Of a stretch of DNA of 64,000 nt, positions 17,769 through 27,945 are shown piece after piece. The translations under genes and the position numbers were made by a program. The DNA comes from an uncultured beta proteobacterium. Lineage in GTDB: Bacteria; Pseudomonadota; Gammaproteobacteria; Burkholderiales; Burkholderiaceae_E. The stretch's first letter is position 1, and every line of letters begins with the position of its first letter. The DNA is taken from assembly GCA_903934295.1 (NCBI GenBank), contig CAIZNI010000071.1, positions 62,001 to 126,000 of the forward strand, read 5' to 3'. The notes beneath the pieces are model-generated. The model worked only from the letters and a program-made list of their open reading frames with translations. It was not told the origin of the DNA and made no database searches.

Positions 17769-19307
17769 ATGCGAACGATGCGCTCACGCTTGTTTCTGCT
17801 GCTGACGGTGGCTCTGCTGGCCGCCGCCTGCGCGACGCCGCCCGAGATGCCGGCGCGCGCGGCCTCGTCGTCGTTGACCGAGACCGGCGACACCCGGCTC
17901 GGAAAGGCGATCGATCCGCAGGTCCGCCGCCAACCCGGCCTGGCTGGCGTGCTGGCGCTCGCCGAGGGTCGGGAGGCCTTCGCGCTGCGGGTGCTGCTGG
18001 CCGACGCGGCCGACCGTTCGATCGACATCCAGACCTACATCTGGCACCCGGATGCCACCGGCCTGCTGGTGCTCGATGCGGTGCGGCGGGCCGCTGGGCG
18101 CGGCGTGCGCGTGCGGCTGCTGATCGACGACAACAGCACCGCCGGGATGGACGCGCTGCTGGCGATGCTCGATGCCCACCCGTCGATCGAGGTCCGACTG
18201 TTCAATCCGTTCGTGCAGCGCGATCTGCGCGCCCTCGGCTACCTGACCGAGTTCTCGCGCCTGAACCGGCGCATGCACAACAAGTCTTTCACCGTCGACA
18301 ACCAGGCGAGCATCGTCGGCGGGCGCAACATCGGCGATGAGTATTTTGCCGCCGGGCAGCAGGCCAGCTTCGCCGATCTCGATGTGTTCGTGGCGGGCAG
18401 CGTGGTGCGCGAGGTCTCGACGGTGTTCGACAGCTACTGGAACAGCGCCTCGGCCTACCCGGCCGATTCGGTGCTGCGCGGGCGGGCGCCGTTGACCGAG
18501 GCCGCTTTCGAGGCGGATATCGCGCGGATCCGCTCGGCGCCCGCCACCGCAGCCTATGTGGGCGAGCTCGCGCGCACGCCGATGGCGCGGGCCCTGCTCG
18601 AGGGCGCACTGCCGCTGCAGTGGGTGCCGGGTCGGGTGATGGCCGATGACCCGGCCAAGATCCTCGAGCGCTCGCCGCGCGCCGAGGGCTACCTGGCCCC
18701 CGATCTGGCGGTCGCGCTCGGCGAACCCCGGACGTCGGTGGATCTGGTCTCACCGTATTTCGTGCCGGGCGAAGCGGGTGCGCAGGCGCTGGCAGCGCTC
18801 GCGCGCCGGGGCATCCGGGTGCGGGTGCTGACCAACTCGCTGGCGGCCACCGATGTCGCCGCGGTGCATGCCGGCTATGCCCGCCGGCGCGAGGTGCTGC
18901 TGCAGGCGGGCGTGCAGCTGTTCGAGCTCAAGCCGGATGCGGCCGCGCGTGCGCCGGGTCCGGTCGGGCGTCTCGGCAGCGGTTCGCGCGCCAGCCTGCA
19001 CGCCAAGACGTTCGCGGTCGACGGCCAGCGGCTGTTCGTGGGCTCGTACAACCTCGATCCACGCTCGAGCGGATTGAACACCGAGATGGGTCTGGTACTC
19101 GAAAGCCCGGCGCTGGCCGGCGGGCTGGCGACGGTGCTCGATGGCATCGCGCCGGGCAGCGCCTACAAACTGACGCTCGATGAACAGGGCCGGGTGGTCT
19201 GGCTGGATGGAGGCAAGCCGCCGCTGCGGGTGGAGCCGGGTTCCAGCCTGCTGCGGCGAATGGCGGTGCGGGTCCTGTCGTGGCTGCCGATCGAATGGAT
19301 GCTGTGA
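17769..19307 (+). CDS. Phospholipase D-family lipoprotein (cardiolipin synthase-like)
   Basis: 512 residues. A signal peptide with lipobox LAAAC precedes two PLD domains. HKD motif 1 is in HNKSFTVDNQASIVGGRN and HKD motif 2 in HAKTFAVDGQRLFVGSYN. The architecture matches YmdC/ClsC-like proteins that make or remodel cardiolipin, or act as periplasmic phosphodiesterases. ATG 17769 is the closest start to the hydrophobic core; longer starts exist. It is divergent from the MFS pump. Confidence 0.87.
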   Translation: MRTMRSRLFLLLTVALLAAACATPPEMPARAASSSLTETGDTRLGKAIDPQVRRQPGLAGVLALAEGREAFALRVLLADAADRSIDIQTYIWHPDATGLLVLDAVRRAAGRGVRVRLLIDDNSTAGMDALLAMLDAHPSIEVRLFNPFVQRDLRALGYLTEFSRLNRRMHNKSFTVDNQASIVGGRNIGDEYFAAGQQASFADLDVFVAGSVVREVSTVFDSYWNSASAYPADSVLRGRAPLTEAAFEADIARIRSAPATAAYVGELARTPMARALLEGALPLQWVPGRVMADDPAKILERSPRAEGYLAPDLAVALGEPRTSVDLVSPYFVPGEAGAQALAALARRGIRVRVLTNSLAATDVAAVHAGYARRREVLLQAGVQLFELKPDAAARAPGPVGRLGSGSRASLHAKTFAVDGQRLFVGSYNLDPRSSGLNTEMGLVLESPALAGGLATVLDGIAPGSAYKLTLDEQGRVVWLDGGKPPLRVEPGSSLLRRMAVRVLSWLPIEWML

Positions 19308-19316
19308 CCGGGTGGC

Positions 19317-19332
19317 TGGCACGGTCGGTGCT
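19317..19332 (+). promoter_or_regulatory. Sigma54-like -24/-12 element (imperfect)
   Basis: TGGCACGGTCGGTGCT. The -24 half TGGCACG is perfect and GG/GC spacing is correct, but the -12 half is GTGC, not TTGC. The predicted start near 19343 would give a leader of about 32 nt to the NMT1-type receptor gene. Confidence 0.45.
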
Positions 19333-19374
19333 TGGAAGGGATGTTCTCGCCTTTCATCCGCCCGGAGTCCTGTC

Positions 19375-20430
19375 ATGTCTGTCACCCCTCCCCGATCCCA
19401 GCGCCGCCAGCTGGTCAAGCTGACCGCCGCCGCCGGCGCGCTCGCCGCCCTGCCGCGGCTGGCCGCCGCCCAGGAAGTCACCCCGATCCGCTTCGTCCTC
19501 GACTGGAAGCTCCAGGGCGTCCATGCCTGGTATTTTCTGGCCCAGGACCGGGGCTACTTCGCCGCCGAAAAAATCGACCTCACCATCGACCAGGGCGACG
19601 GCTCGGCCTCAGCGGTGACCAAGGTGATGGCCGGCGCCTACCAGGCGGCCTTCGGCGACGTCAACGCCATCATCCAGAACGCCGCCGCCCGGCCCGGCAC
19701 CGCGCCGGTGATGGTCTACATGATCTACAACCGCGCGCCGTTCGCGCTGGTCACCCGCGCCTCCAGCCCGATCCGCACCCTGAAGGATCTCGAGGGCCGC
19801 AACCTGGGTTCGCCACCGGGCGGCGCCGCGTTCAAGATGTTCGCCGCGCTGGCCGAGCGCAACGGGGTCGATGCGGGCAAGGTCCGCTGGACCAACATGG
19901 CGCCCAATCTGCAGGAGCAGATGCTGCTGCGCGGCGAGGTCGAGGCCTCGGCGGTCTTCTCGGTGACCAGCTACATGAATTTCATCGCCCAGAAGCTCGA
20001 TCCCGACAAGGATCTGCGCTGGTTCCACTACGCCGATCACGGCATCGAGCTCTACGGCAACGGCGTGATGGTTTCGCAGGCGCTGCTCAAGGATCGCCCG
20101 CAGGCGGTCGGCGGGCTGGTGCGCGCGATCCACAAGGGCATGCGCGACGCCATTGCCGATCCCGACGCCGCGATCGAGGCGCTGGTCAAGCGCGAGCCGC
20201 TGCTCAACCGCGACATCGAGCGCCGCCGGCTGATCTACGCGCTGCGCGGTTCGGTGCTGACCACCGAAGCCCAGTCGATCGGGGTCGGCGATCTCGACGA
20301 CGCACGGTTGAAGCGCGCCATCGGCCAGCTCGGCTCGGCCTTCGATTTGCCGCGCCAGCCGGCGCCCGCCGAAGTTTTCGATCGCCGCTTCCTGCCGCCC
20401 CTGGCCGAGCGCCGGCTGGCCCTGAAATGA
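19375..20430 (+). CDS. NMT1/THI5-like ABC transporter substrate-binding protein
   Basis: 351 residues. Signal sequence with twin-basic RRQLVKLTAAAG and cleavage near AAAQ. The mature part has RFVLDWKLQGVHAWYFLAQDRGYF and GDGSASAVTKVMAG, typical of the NMT1 family that binds pyrimidine-like, taurine-like or sulfonate/nitrate-like ligands. Its stop overlaps the amidohydrolase start (ATGA), linking uptake to ring hydrolysis. No ATPase or permease is adjacent; the SsuBC-type pair at 49687-51248 is the only candidate partner in the window. A paralog is at 51380-52417. Confidence 0.88.
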   Translation: MSVTPPRSQRRQLVKLTAAAGALAALPRLAAAQEVTPIRFVLDWKLQGVHAWYFLAQDRGYFAAEKIDLTIDQGDGSASAVTKVMAGAYQAAFGDVNAIIQNAAARPGTAPVMVYMIYNRAPFALVTRASSPIRTLKDLEGRNLGSPPGGAAFKMFAALAERNGVDAGKVRWTNMAPNLQEQMLLRGEVEASAVFSVTSYMNFIAQKLDPDKDLRWFHYADHGIELYGNGVMVSQALLKDRPQAVGGLVRAIHKGMRDAIADPDAAIEALVKREPLLNRDIERRRLIYALRGSVLTTEAQSIGVGDLDDARLKRAIGQLGSAFDLPRQPAPAEVFDRRFLPPLAERRLALK

Positions 20431-21956
20431 GTACGCTGGACGTGGCCTGGCTGCTGGCCGATCCCGGCAGCGAGGCCGCTCGGGCGCAGGTCAGGGTGCG
20501 GCTGGACGGGGGTCGGGTCGCGTCGATCGAGCCTCTGGGTGCGCCGGGCGGCGGAGCGGTTTCGCCCGGTGCCGGTGCGCCCGACGGCGGGACCGCATCG
20601 ACGTCGCCGCGCCGCCTGCTGTTGCCGGCGCTGGCCAACGCGCACGACCATGCCCGGACCTTTCGCAGCGCCTCGATCGGCGCCTACGGGCAACCGCTGG
20701 AGACCTGGCTGCCCTACCTCGGCCTGCTGCCCGGGGCCGATCCCTACCTGTGCGCGGCAACGTCGTTTGCCCGCTCGGCGCGCCGCGGGGTTGCCAGCCT
20801 GATGGTCCACTACACCCGGGTGCAGGGCGGCATGCCGTATGTGGAGGAGGCGCGGGCGGTCGCGCGCGCCGCGCGCGATGTCGGCCTGCGGATCGGTTTT
20901 GCGGTGGCGATCCGTGATCGCAACGGGATCGCTTATGGCGACGATGCGTCGGTGCTGCCGGCGCTGCGCCCGGGCATCCGCGACGCGGTGTCGCGCCGTC
21001 TCGGGGTGCCCCCCTCGGCGGTCGCCGATCACCTCGCCCGGGTCGATGAAGTGGCGCAGATGGTCGCCGATGAGGGCTTCGGTGAGCACGTTACCGTGCA
21101 ATACGGCCCCACCGCGGTGCAGTGGTGCACCACGCCCTTGCTCGAGGCGGTGGCGCGCGCCAGTGCGGACACCGGGCGGCCGGTGCACATGCACCTGCTC
21201 GAGACGCGCTACCAGCGCGAATGGGCCGACCGGGAGCTGCCCGGGGGCATCGTGCGGCACCTGGACGAGATCGGCCTGCTCGGGCCGCGCCTGACCCTGG
21301 CGCACTGCACCTGGGCGCGCCCCGATGAACTGGCGCTGATCGCCGAGCGTGGCGCCACCATCGCGGTCAACACCAGTTCGAATCTAGCCCTGAAATCGGG
21401 CATCGCACCGGTCGCCGAGATGCTGCGCCAGGGCTGCCGGGTGGCGATGGGCCTGGACGGGCTGGGCTTCGATGAGGACGACGATGCCCTGCGCGAGATG
21501 CGGCTGGCCTACTCGCTGCACCGCGGCTGGGGTTTCGAGACCGAGATGAGCGCGGCGCAGTTGTGGTCGTTTGCGGCCCGGCACGGCCGGCGCAGTGTCT
21601 CGGGCGTCGACGGCGGCGGGCTGATCGCCCCGGGCGAGCCGGCCGACCTGCTGGTGCTCGATCACGAGGCGCTTGATGACGACTCGCTGTTTCCCGACAT
21701 CGACCCGCTGCACCTGCTGCTGGCCCGCGGCAACGCCGGCCATGTCGACCGCCTGCTGGTGGGCGGCCGCACGGTGGTTCGTTCAGGCCAGGTGGTGACG
21801 GTTGACGAGCCCGCCCTGCGCGCCGAACTGCTGGCCCAGGTGCGCGCGCGGCTGGCGGCCGACGCCCAGGCCGGCGGCTGGCGCGACACGCTGTCGGCGC
21901 TGGCCGAGGACCTGGGTCCGTTCTATCGGCGCGGCGGGCATCCGGGCTGCTGCTGA
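20427..21956 (+). CDS. Atz/Trz-type amidohydrolase (deaminase-like)
   Basis: 509 residues, metal-dependent amidohydrolase fold. Ligand motifs are visible in order: HDH in ANAHDHARTF, His in HMHLLETRYQ, His in LAHCTWAR, and Asp in MGLDGLGFDEDDD, followed by the family's DLLVLD near the C-terminal beta domain. This branch deaminates or dechlorinates heterocycles such as guanine, cytosine, melamine or triazines. The translational overlap with an NMT1-type receptor suggests hydrolysis of the imported compound. The N-terminal Gly/Pro-rich stretch at about 39-60 is atypical. The substrate is unknown. Confidence 0.87.
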   Translation: MSTLDVAWLLADPGSEAARAQVRVRLDGGRVASIEPLGAPGGGAVSPGAGAPDGGTASTSPRRLLLPALANAHDHARTFRSASIGAYGQPLETWLPYLGLLPGADPYLCAATSFARSARRGVASLMVHYTRVQGGMPYVEEARAVARAARDVGLRIGFAVAIRDRNGIAYGDDASVLPALRPGIRDAVSRRLGVPPSAVADHLARVDEVAQMVADEGFGEHVTVQYGPTAVQWCTTPLLEAVARASADTGRPVHMHLLETRYQREWADRELPGGIVRHLDEIGLLGPRLTLAHCTWARPDELALIAERGATIAVNTSSNLALKSGIAPVAEMLRQGCRVAMGLDGLGFDEDDDALREMRLAYSLHRGWGFETEMSAAQLWSFAARHGRRSVSGVDGGGLIAPGEPADLLVLDHEALDDDSLFPDIDPLHLLLARGNAGHVDRLLVGGRTVVRSGQVVTVDEPALRAELLAQVRARLAADAQAGGWRDTLSALAEDLGPFYRRGGHPGCC

Positions 21957-21963
21957 AGTCCGC

Positions 21964-22584
21964 TCAGACCTGATCGCCGCGCGCGCGGCGGGCTGCCAGC
22001 GCCGCCTCGCGCGACCAGCAGCGCTGCAGCCAGACGCAGACGCCCGGATACGCCGCCAGGTCCATCAGCAGCCCCCGGTACATCACGGCCGCCACGTTCA
22101 GGTCGGCCACGGTGAAGCGGTCGCCGACCAGGTAGTCGCGCCCCTTCAGGCTCGTTTCCAGCGCCTGCAGGGGGCGCTGCAGCGCCGCCAGCGCGGTCTG
22201 GGCGGCGGCCGGGTCGCGTTCGCCTTCCGGCTTGAGCCGCGCATTGACCACCCAGGTGGTGATGTCGCGTTCGATCTCCGTCATCACCCAGAACGACCAC
22301 TGGGTGGCCAGTCCGCGCTCCTCGGCGCTGGCGGGCGCCACTGCGCCGCCGAAGCGGTCGGCCAGGTAGAGGTTGATCGCCATCGATTCGTAGATGGCGA
22401 AGCCGTCGACCTCGAGGGCCGGGATCCGGCCGTTGGGGTTGACGTCGGTGAACGGCGCCTGGCGAAGGCGCTCATCAGAGAAGCTGATCGGATCGTGCTC
22501 ATAGGGCAGACCGAGCTCGTTGAGCATCCAGATCACGCGCAGCGTGCGCGAGGCGGCCAGGCCGTGAAGCTTGATGGTCGTCAT
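21964..22584 (-). CDS. Glutathione S-transferase family protein
   Basis: 206 residues. The thioredoxin-fold N-terminal half has SRTLRVIWMLNELGLPYE and the cis-Pro/binding pattern NGRIPALEVDGFAIYESMAI. The C-terminal helical domain has DRFTVADLNVAAV, the N-capping motif. Likely conjugates or reduces electrophiles with glutathione. It is divergent from the second Bug receptor. Confidence 0.93.
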   Translation of the reverse strand: MTTIKLHGLAASRTLRVIWMLNELGLPYEHDPISFSDERLRQAPFTDVNPNGRIPALEVDGFAIYESMAINLYLADRFGGAVAPASAEERGLATQWSFWVMTEIERDITTWVVNARLKPEGERDPAAAQTALAALQRPLQALETSLKGRDYLVGDRFTVADLNVAAVMYRGLLMDLAAYPGVCVWLQRCWSREAALAARRARGDQV

Positions 22585-22697
22585 GGGGTCCTCCCTTGGA
22601 TCCGCCCGATGGATAATGCGTGTGGATCGTCGCCGGCAATCCGCTCGCCGGCCCGATTTGCATTTTCATCGTACAACCAGAACTCAGGAGATACCCC

Positions 22698-23678
22698 GTG
22701 ATTCGTTTTTCGCCAATGCGCAAACTGTTGGGCGCCGCCTTGCTCGCGCTGATGCCGCTGACGGCGGCTGTCGCCCAGCAGGCCTGGCCCGTGCGCCCGA
22801 TCAAGCTGATCGTGCCTTACCCGCCCGGTGGGCAGACCGACATCGTCTCGCGCTATCTGGCCGAGAAACTGGTGCCGGTGCTCGGGCAACCGGTGATCGT
22901 CGAGAACCGCGCCGGTGCGCAGGGCATCCTGGGCATCACCGCTGCCAAGCAGGCCGCGCCCGACGGCTACACCTTCGTCTACATCAATTCATCGAACTTC
23001 TGCATCAATCCGTTCGCCTACACGAAGCTGCCGTATTCGCCGATGGAGGACTTCGACATGGTCACCCAGCTGGGCGAAGCCGCGCTGGGCATGATCGTGC
23101 CCTCGACCAGCGGGATCCGCACCGTCGACGAGTTCGTGGCCTATGCGCGCAAGAACCCCGGCAAGACCACTTTCGGTTCGTTCGGGATGGGCAGTTCCTC
23201 GCACCTGTACGGCGAGATGCTCAAGAACGCCGCCAAGCTGGACACGGTGCATGTCGCCTACAAGGGCGCGGGGCCGGCCACCCAGGACATCGTCGCGGGC
23301 ATCGCTTCGATGGGGGTTCACGATTTCGCCACCACCGGCCCGTTCATCCAGTCCGGCCGCGCCACGCTGCTGGCGGTGACCGGCACCCGGCGCTGGCCGC
23401 TGTTTCCGAACACGCCGACGTTTTCCGAGCAGGGCTACCCGCTCGATCTGGTCGGCTGGAACGGCATCGTGACCGCCAAGGGAACGCCCAAGGCGGCGGT
23501 CGACCGGATGAGTCAGGAAATCAACAAGATCCTGCAGTCGCCCGAGGGCCGCAAGAAGATCCTCGACCTGGGGCTGCTGGCCACCGGCACCACCCCGGCC
23601 GAGTTCACCGAGATCGTGCGCAAGGACACCCCGCGCTGGGGCGAGGTGTTCAAGGCGTCCGGCGTCGCGCCGCAGTAA
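22698..23678 (+). CDS. Bug-family (TctC-like) solute receptor
   Basis: 326 residues from GTG 22698, which has AGGAG 7 bp upstream; ATG 22716 lacks such a site. The signal peptide ends near AVAQQ. Family blocks are KLIVPYPPGGQTDIVSR, VENRAGAQGILG, VHVAYKGAGP and LVGWNGIVTAKGTP. A standalone orphan receptor without TctAB partners. Second Bug protein of the window. Confidence 0.92.
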   Translation: MIRFSPMRKLLGAALLALMPLTAAVAQQAWPVRPIKLIVPYPPGGQTDIVSRYLAEKLVPVLGQPVIVENRAGAQGILGITAAKQAAPDGYTFVYINSSNFCINPFAYTKLPYSPMEDFDMVTQLGEAALGMIVPSTSGIRTVDEFVAYARKNPGKTTFGSFGMGSSSHLYGEMLKNAAKLDTVHVAYKGAGPATQDIVAGIASMGVHDFATTGPFIQSGRATLLAVTGTRRWPLFPNTPTFSEQGYPLDLVGWNGIVTAKGTPKAAVDRMSQEINKILQSPEGRKKILDLGLLATGTTPAEFTEIVRKDTPRWGEVFKASGVAPQ

Positions 23679-23699
23679 GGCGCGTTGCAGTAAGGCGCG
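23672..23699 (+). repeat. 13-bp direct repeat duplicating a stop codon region
   Basis: GCAGTAAGGCGCG occurs at 23672-23684 and again at 23687-23699, a 15-bp-period duplication at the 3' end of the Bug receptor gene that includes its TAA. Confidence 0.9.
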
Positions 23700-23708
23700 C
23701 CGCCGGTT

Positions 23709-23732
23709 CGCAGCCCCCCGCGGGGGGCTGCG
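23709..23732. terminator. Perfect 12-bp-arm palindrome, likely bidirectional terminator
   Basis: CGCAGCCCCCCG immediately followed by its reverse complement CGGGGGGCTGCG, between the convergent Bug receptor and argG stops. No T-tract, so an intrinsic terminator of the GC-rich type, or a hairpin assisting Rho, is inferred. Confidence 0.55.
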
Positions 23733-23735
23733 CGC

Positions 23736-25247
<1,512 letters not shown>

Positions 25248-25268
25248 TCAGGCGCTGGTGAGTCCGAC

Positions 25269-25655
25269 TCAGGCGCTGGCGTGTCCGGCGACCCAGGCTT
25301 CTTCTTCGCCGGGTTCGGGCAGGACGCGGCCGCCTTCCAGGATCCAGGACGCGGGCGTGCTCGAGGTGCGCATGGTGATGTCAGCGGGCGCGGCGCCGGT
25401 GACCCGCGCGACGGCGGCGATGCAGCGCGCCACCAGCGCGTCGGCCAGTTCCCGGTCGCGGCCGGCGCGGATGCCGGCATGCAGCGCGAAGCGTGCGGCG
25501 CCGTCGGCCGGCGCCCGATGGTGGAACTGGACGTGCACGAAGGTGCGCGGCGCACCGGTCAGGTCACAGTGGATGTCGGTGAAGGCGGTGGCGAGGGCGG
25601 CGCGCTGGGTGTCGTCGAGCGCGTCCGCGGGGCTGGTGCATCGGTACAGGGGCAT
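25269..25655 (-). CDS. Tautomerase-superfamily protein, cis-CaaD-like
   Basis: 128 residues: two 4-oxalocrotonate-tautomerase-like beta-alpha-beta halves. Met-Pro at the start leaves the catalytic N-terminal Pro1 after Met removal. The C-terminal ILEGGRVLPEPGEEEAW resembles the cis-3-chloroacrylic acid dehalogenase group. Members hydrate, dehalogenate or tautomerise unsaturated acids. It lies downstream of a second tautomerase-fold gene in the same direction, 48 bp apart. Confidence 0.8.
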   Translation of the reverse strand: MPLYRCTSPADALDDTQRAALATAFTDIHCDLTGAPRTFVHVQFHHRAPADGAARFALHAGIRAGRDRELADALVARCIAAVARVTGAAPADITMRTSSTPASWILEGGRVLPEPGEEEAWVAGHASA

Positions 25656-25703
25656 GGTCCTTGCCTTTCGCGTGAGGGGTTTCGCGGGGGCGCGCCCGAC
25701 GGC

Positions 25704-26033
25704 TCAGCCGGGTGGGCGGGGGTCGGCGGCCACCACCATCACATCGTCATAGGGCGCACCGGTGACGTCGCTGAACAGGCGGCAGACCGCGGCCATCAGT
25801 TCCACCCGCGCCTGCTGCGAGGTGCCGGCGGGCACGCTGCCCAGCACCATCGAGGCCCGCGAGGGCTTGCCCCCGGTGAACCACAGGCCGGGCGTGACTT
25901 CGGTGAATTCGACCTGGAGGTCGGCTGCGGTGGTGCCGAACCGCTCGGCATGGATGCGCACCAGGCCGGCGGCGACCTGCTCGCGGGTCGCCTCGGCGAT
26001 GGGTCCGTTGACCAGACATTTGTAGGTGATCAT
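25704..26033 (-). CDS. Tautomerase-like protein lacking Pro1
   Basis: 109 residues from ATG 26033. Two beta-alpha-beta halves can be drawn (MITYKCLVNG plus an amphipathic helix; SRASMVLGSVPAG plus a helix), similar in layout to the neighbouring cis-CaaD-like protein. Residue 2 is Ile, so the catalytic N-terminal proline of the superfamily is missing. A longer open frame to 26105 begins with a Pro/Arg-rich stretch and does not restore Pro1. It may be a non-catalytic partner of the neighbour in a heteromeric tautomerase, or use other chemistry. Confidence 0.6.
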   Translation of the reverse strand: MITYKCLVNGPIAEATREQVAAGLVRIHAERFGTTAADLQVEFTEVTPGLWFTGGKPSRASMVLGSVPAGTSQQARVELMAAVCRLFSDVTGAPYDDVMVVAADPRPPG

Positions 26034-26233
26034 GCGGTTGAGTCTGCGCCGGGGCGCGGGCGAGTTCAAGCCCCGGGGAGGGGGCGGCAGATCGTTTTTC
26101 CGCAAGGAGCGGGATCGGGATCGGTACTGGCGTCGCCGATCCGCTGACGCCGATGCGACACATCCGCGTCAATCGCCTGTCATCGCCGGCCGGCAGGCTC
26201 GGGCCTTCCTGCCCTTGCCTTCCGAAAGCCGCC

Positions 26234-27922
26234 ATGAACTCCGCATCCCCCCGTCGCCGCTTCGTCTTCAATGTCGGCTCTGTCTCGGTGATCGCCACCA
26301 CCGCCGTCTGGCTGCAGGCCTGCGGCAGCGACGGTGAACGCCAGGAAATCGTCTTCGCCCATGGCGTGGCGAGCGGCGATCCACTGGCCGACCGCGTCAT
26401 CCTCTGGACCCGCGTCACGCCCAAGCTGAACGAGCCGGTCGATCTGCTGTGGCAAGTCGCCAATGACAGCGCTTTCACCGACATCGTGCGCTCGGGCACC
26501 GTGCGGGCCACGCCGGAGGCCGACTTCACCGCGAAGGTCGATGCCGCGGGCCTGGCACCGGGCCGCGCCTACCACTACCGGTTCTCGTTCGGCGACACGC
26601 GATCGCCGGCCGGCCGGCTGCGCACCCTGCCGGCGGCCGGCGCTGCCCAGGTCCGCCTGGCGGTGTTCTCCTGCTCGAACTATCCCGCAGGCTTCTTCAA
26701 CGCCTATGCGGATGCCGCCCGGCTCGGCGATCTCGATTGCGCGCTGCACCTGGGCGACTATGTCTACGAATACTCGAAGGAGGGTTACGCGTCGGCGCAG
26801 GCTGCGGCCATCGGTCGGGTGTCGGAGCCGGCCAATGAGCTGATCACCCTCACCGACTACCGGCGCCGTCACGCGCAGTACCGCACCGACCCCGACCTGC
26901 AGGCCCTGCACGCGGCGCTGCCGATGATCGCGGTCTGGGACGACCATGAGTTCGCCAACGACGCCTGGCGCGAGGGCGCCGAGAATCACACCCCGGCCAC
27001 TGAAGGGCCGTTCTCGGCCCGCCGCGCCGCGGCGCTCCAGGCGTATCACGAATGGATGCCGGTCCGGCTGCCCGACCCGGCGCGGCCCGACCGCATCTAC
27101 CGGTCGTTCGACTTCGGCGACCTGCTGTCGCTGCACATGCTCGACACCCGTCTGATCGGCCGCGACCAGCAGCTCTCGCTGGCCACCTACGCGGGCGCCG
27201 GCGGATTCGAGGCGGCGCGCTTCGCCGCCGACGTGGGCAATCCGGCTCGCCAGTTGTTGGGTGCCGAGCAGACCGCCTGGCTGCAGCAGACGATGGCCGC
27301 CTCGCGCTCACTCTGGCAGGTGCTGGGTCAGCAGGTGCTGATGGCGCGCATGCTGGTGCCCGCGCCGATCGTGCTGCAGACGGTGAGCGTCTCGCAGTAC
27401 GCCGCGATCGCCGCCAAGGCGCAGTCGGCGCCGCAGACGCTGACCCCGGCCGAGCTCGCGGTGATCACCGCGCCGAGCATTCCCTACAACCTCGACGCCT
27501 GGGACGGCTATGCCGCGGCGCGCGAGGCGGTGCTGGGCATGGCGGTTGCGCAGGACCGCAACCTGGTGGTGCTGGCCGGGGACACCCACAACGCGTGGGC
27601 CAGCGACCTGCGTGATCTGTCGGGTCGCGCGGTCGGTGTCGAGTTCGGCACCCCGTCGGTCAGCTCGCCGGGCTTCGAGTCGATCTTCACCAACGAGAAC
27701 CCGGTTCAGTTCGCTGGCGCGCTGGAGCAACTCATCGATCCGCTCGTCTACGCGGACACCAGCCGTCGCGGTTATCTGATCGTCACCGCCACCCGCAGCG
27801 AGATGCGGGCCGACTTCCGGTTCGTCAGCACCGTGTCCACCCGCGTCCACACCGCGGCGGTGGGCCGCTCGCTGCGCACCCTGCCGGGCGCGGGCAACCG
27901 CAAGCTGGTGGCGGTGGTCTGA
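26234..27922 (+). CDS. phoD: PhoD-type alkaline phosphatase/phosphodiesterase
   Basis: 562 residues. Signal region RRRFVFNVGSVSVIA with a Cys (LQACGS) suggests Tat-type export, possibly as a lipoprotein. PhoD features: FAHGVASGDPLADRVILWTRVTP, an N-terminal Fn3-like domain, then the metallophosphatase core with VFSCSN, LHLGDYVYEY, VWDDHEFAND and LAGDTHNAW. It releases phosphate from phosphodiesters and monoesters in the periplasm or outside. It starts a run of phosphorus-related genes. A single CTGTCAT half-site at 26177-26183 is not enough to call a Pho box. Confidence 0.9.
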   Translation: MNSASPRRRFVFNVGSVSVIATTAVWLQACGSDGERQEIVFAHGVASGDPLADRVILWTRVTPKLNEPVDLLWQVANDSAFTDIVRSGTVRATPEADFTAKVDAAGLAPGRAYHYRFSFGDTRSPAGRLRTLPAAGAAQVRLAVFSCSNYPAGFFNAYADAARLGDLDCALHLGDYVYEYSKEGYASAQAAAIGRVSEPANELITLTDYRRRHAQYRTDPDLQALHAALPMIAVWDDHEFANDAWREGAENHTPATEGPFSARRAAALQAYHEWMPVRLPDPARPDRIYRSFDFGDLLSLHMLDTRLIGRDQQLSLATYAGAGGFEAARFAADVGNPARQLLGAEQTAWLQQTMAASRSLWQVLGQQVLMARMLVPAPIVLQTVSVSQYAAIAAKAQSAPQTLTPAELAVITAPSIPYNLDAWDGYAAAREAVLGMAVAQDRNLVVLAGDTHNAWASDLRDLSGRAVGVEFGTPSVSSPGFESIFTNENPVQFAGALEQLIDPLVYADTSRRGYLIVTATRSEMRADFRFVSTVSTRVHTAAVGRSLRTLPGAGNRKLVAVV

Positions 27923-27945
27923 GGGCGGTGCGCTAGCATGTCCGG

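Noticed and set aside
19180-20430. Longer start (19180) for the NMT1-type receptor
   Set aside because: It would overlap the PLD-family gene and place the signal peptide internally; ATG 19375 lies directly before the export signal.
26177-26183. Pho box ahead of phoD
   Set aside because: Only a single CTGTCAT half-site; no second repeat at the 11-bp spacing expected for PhoB.
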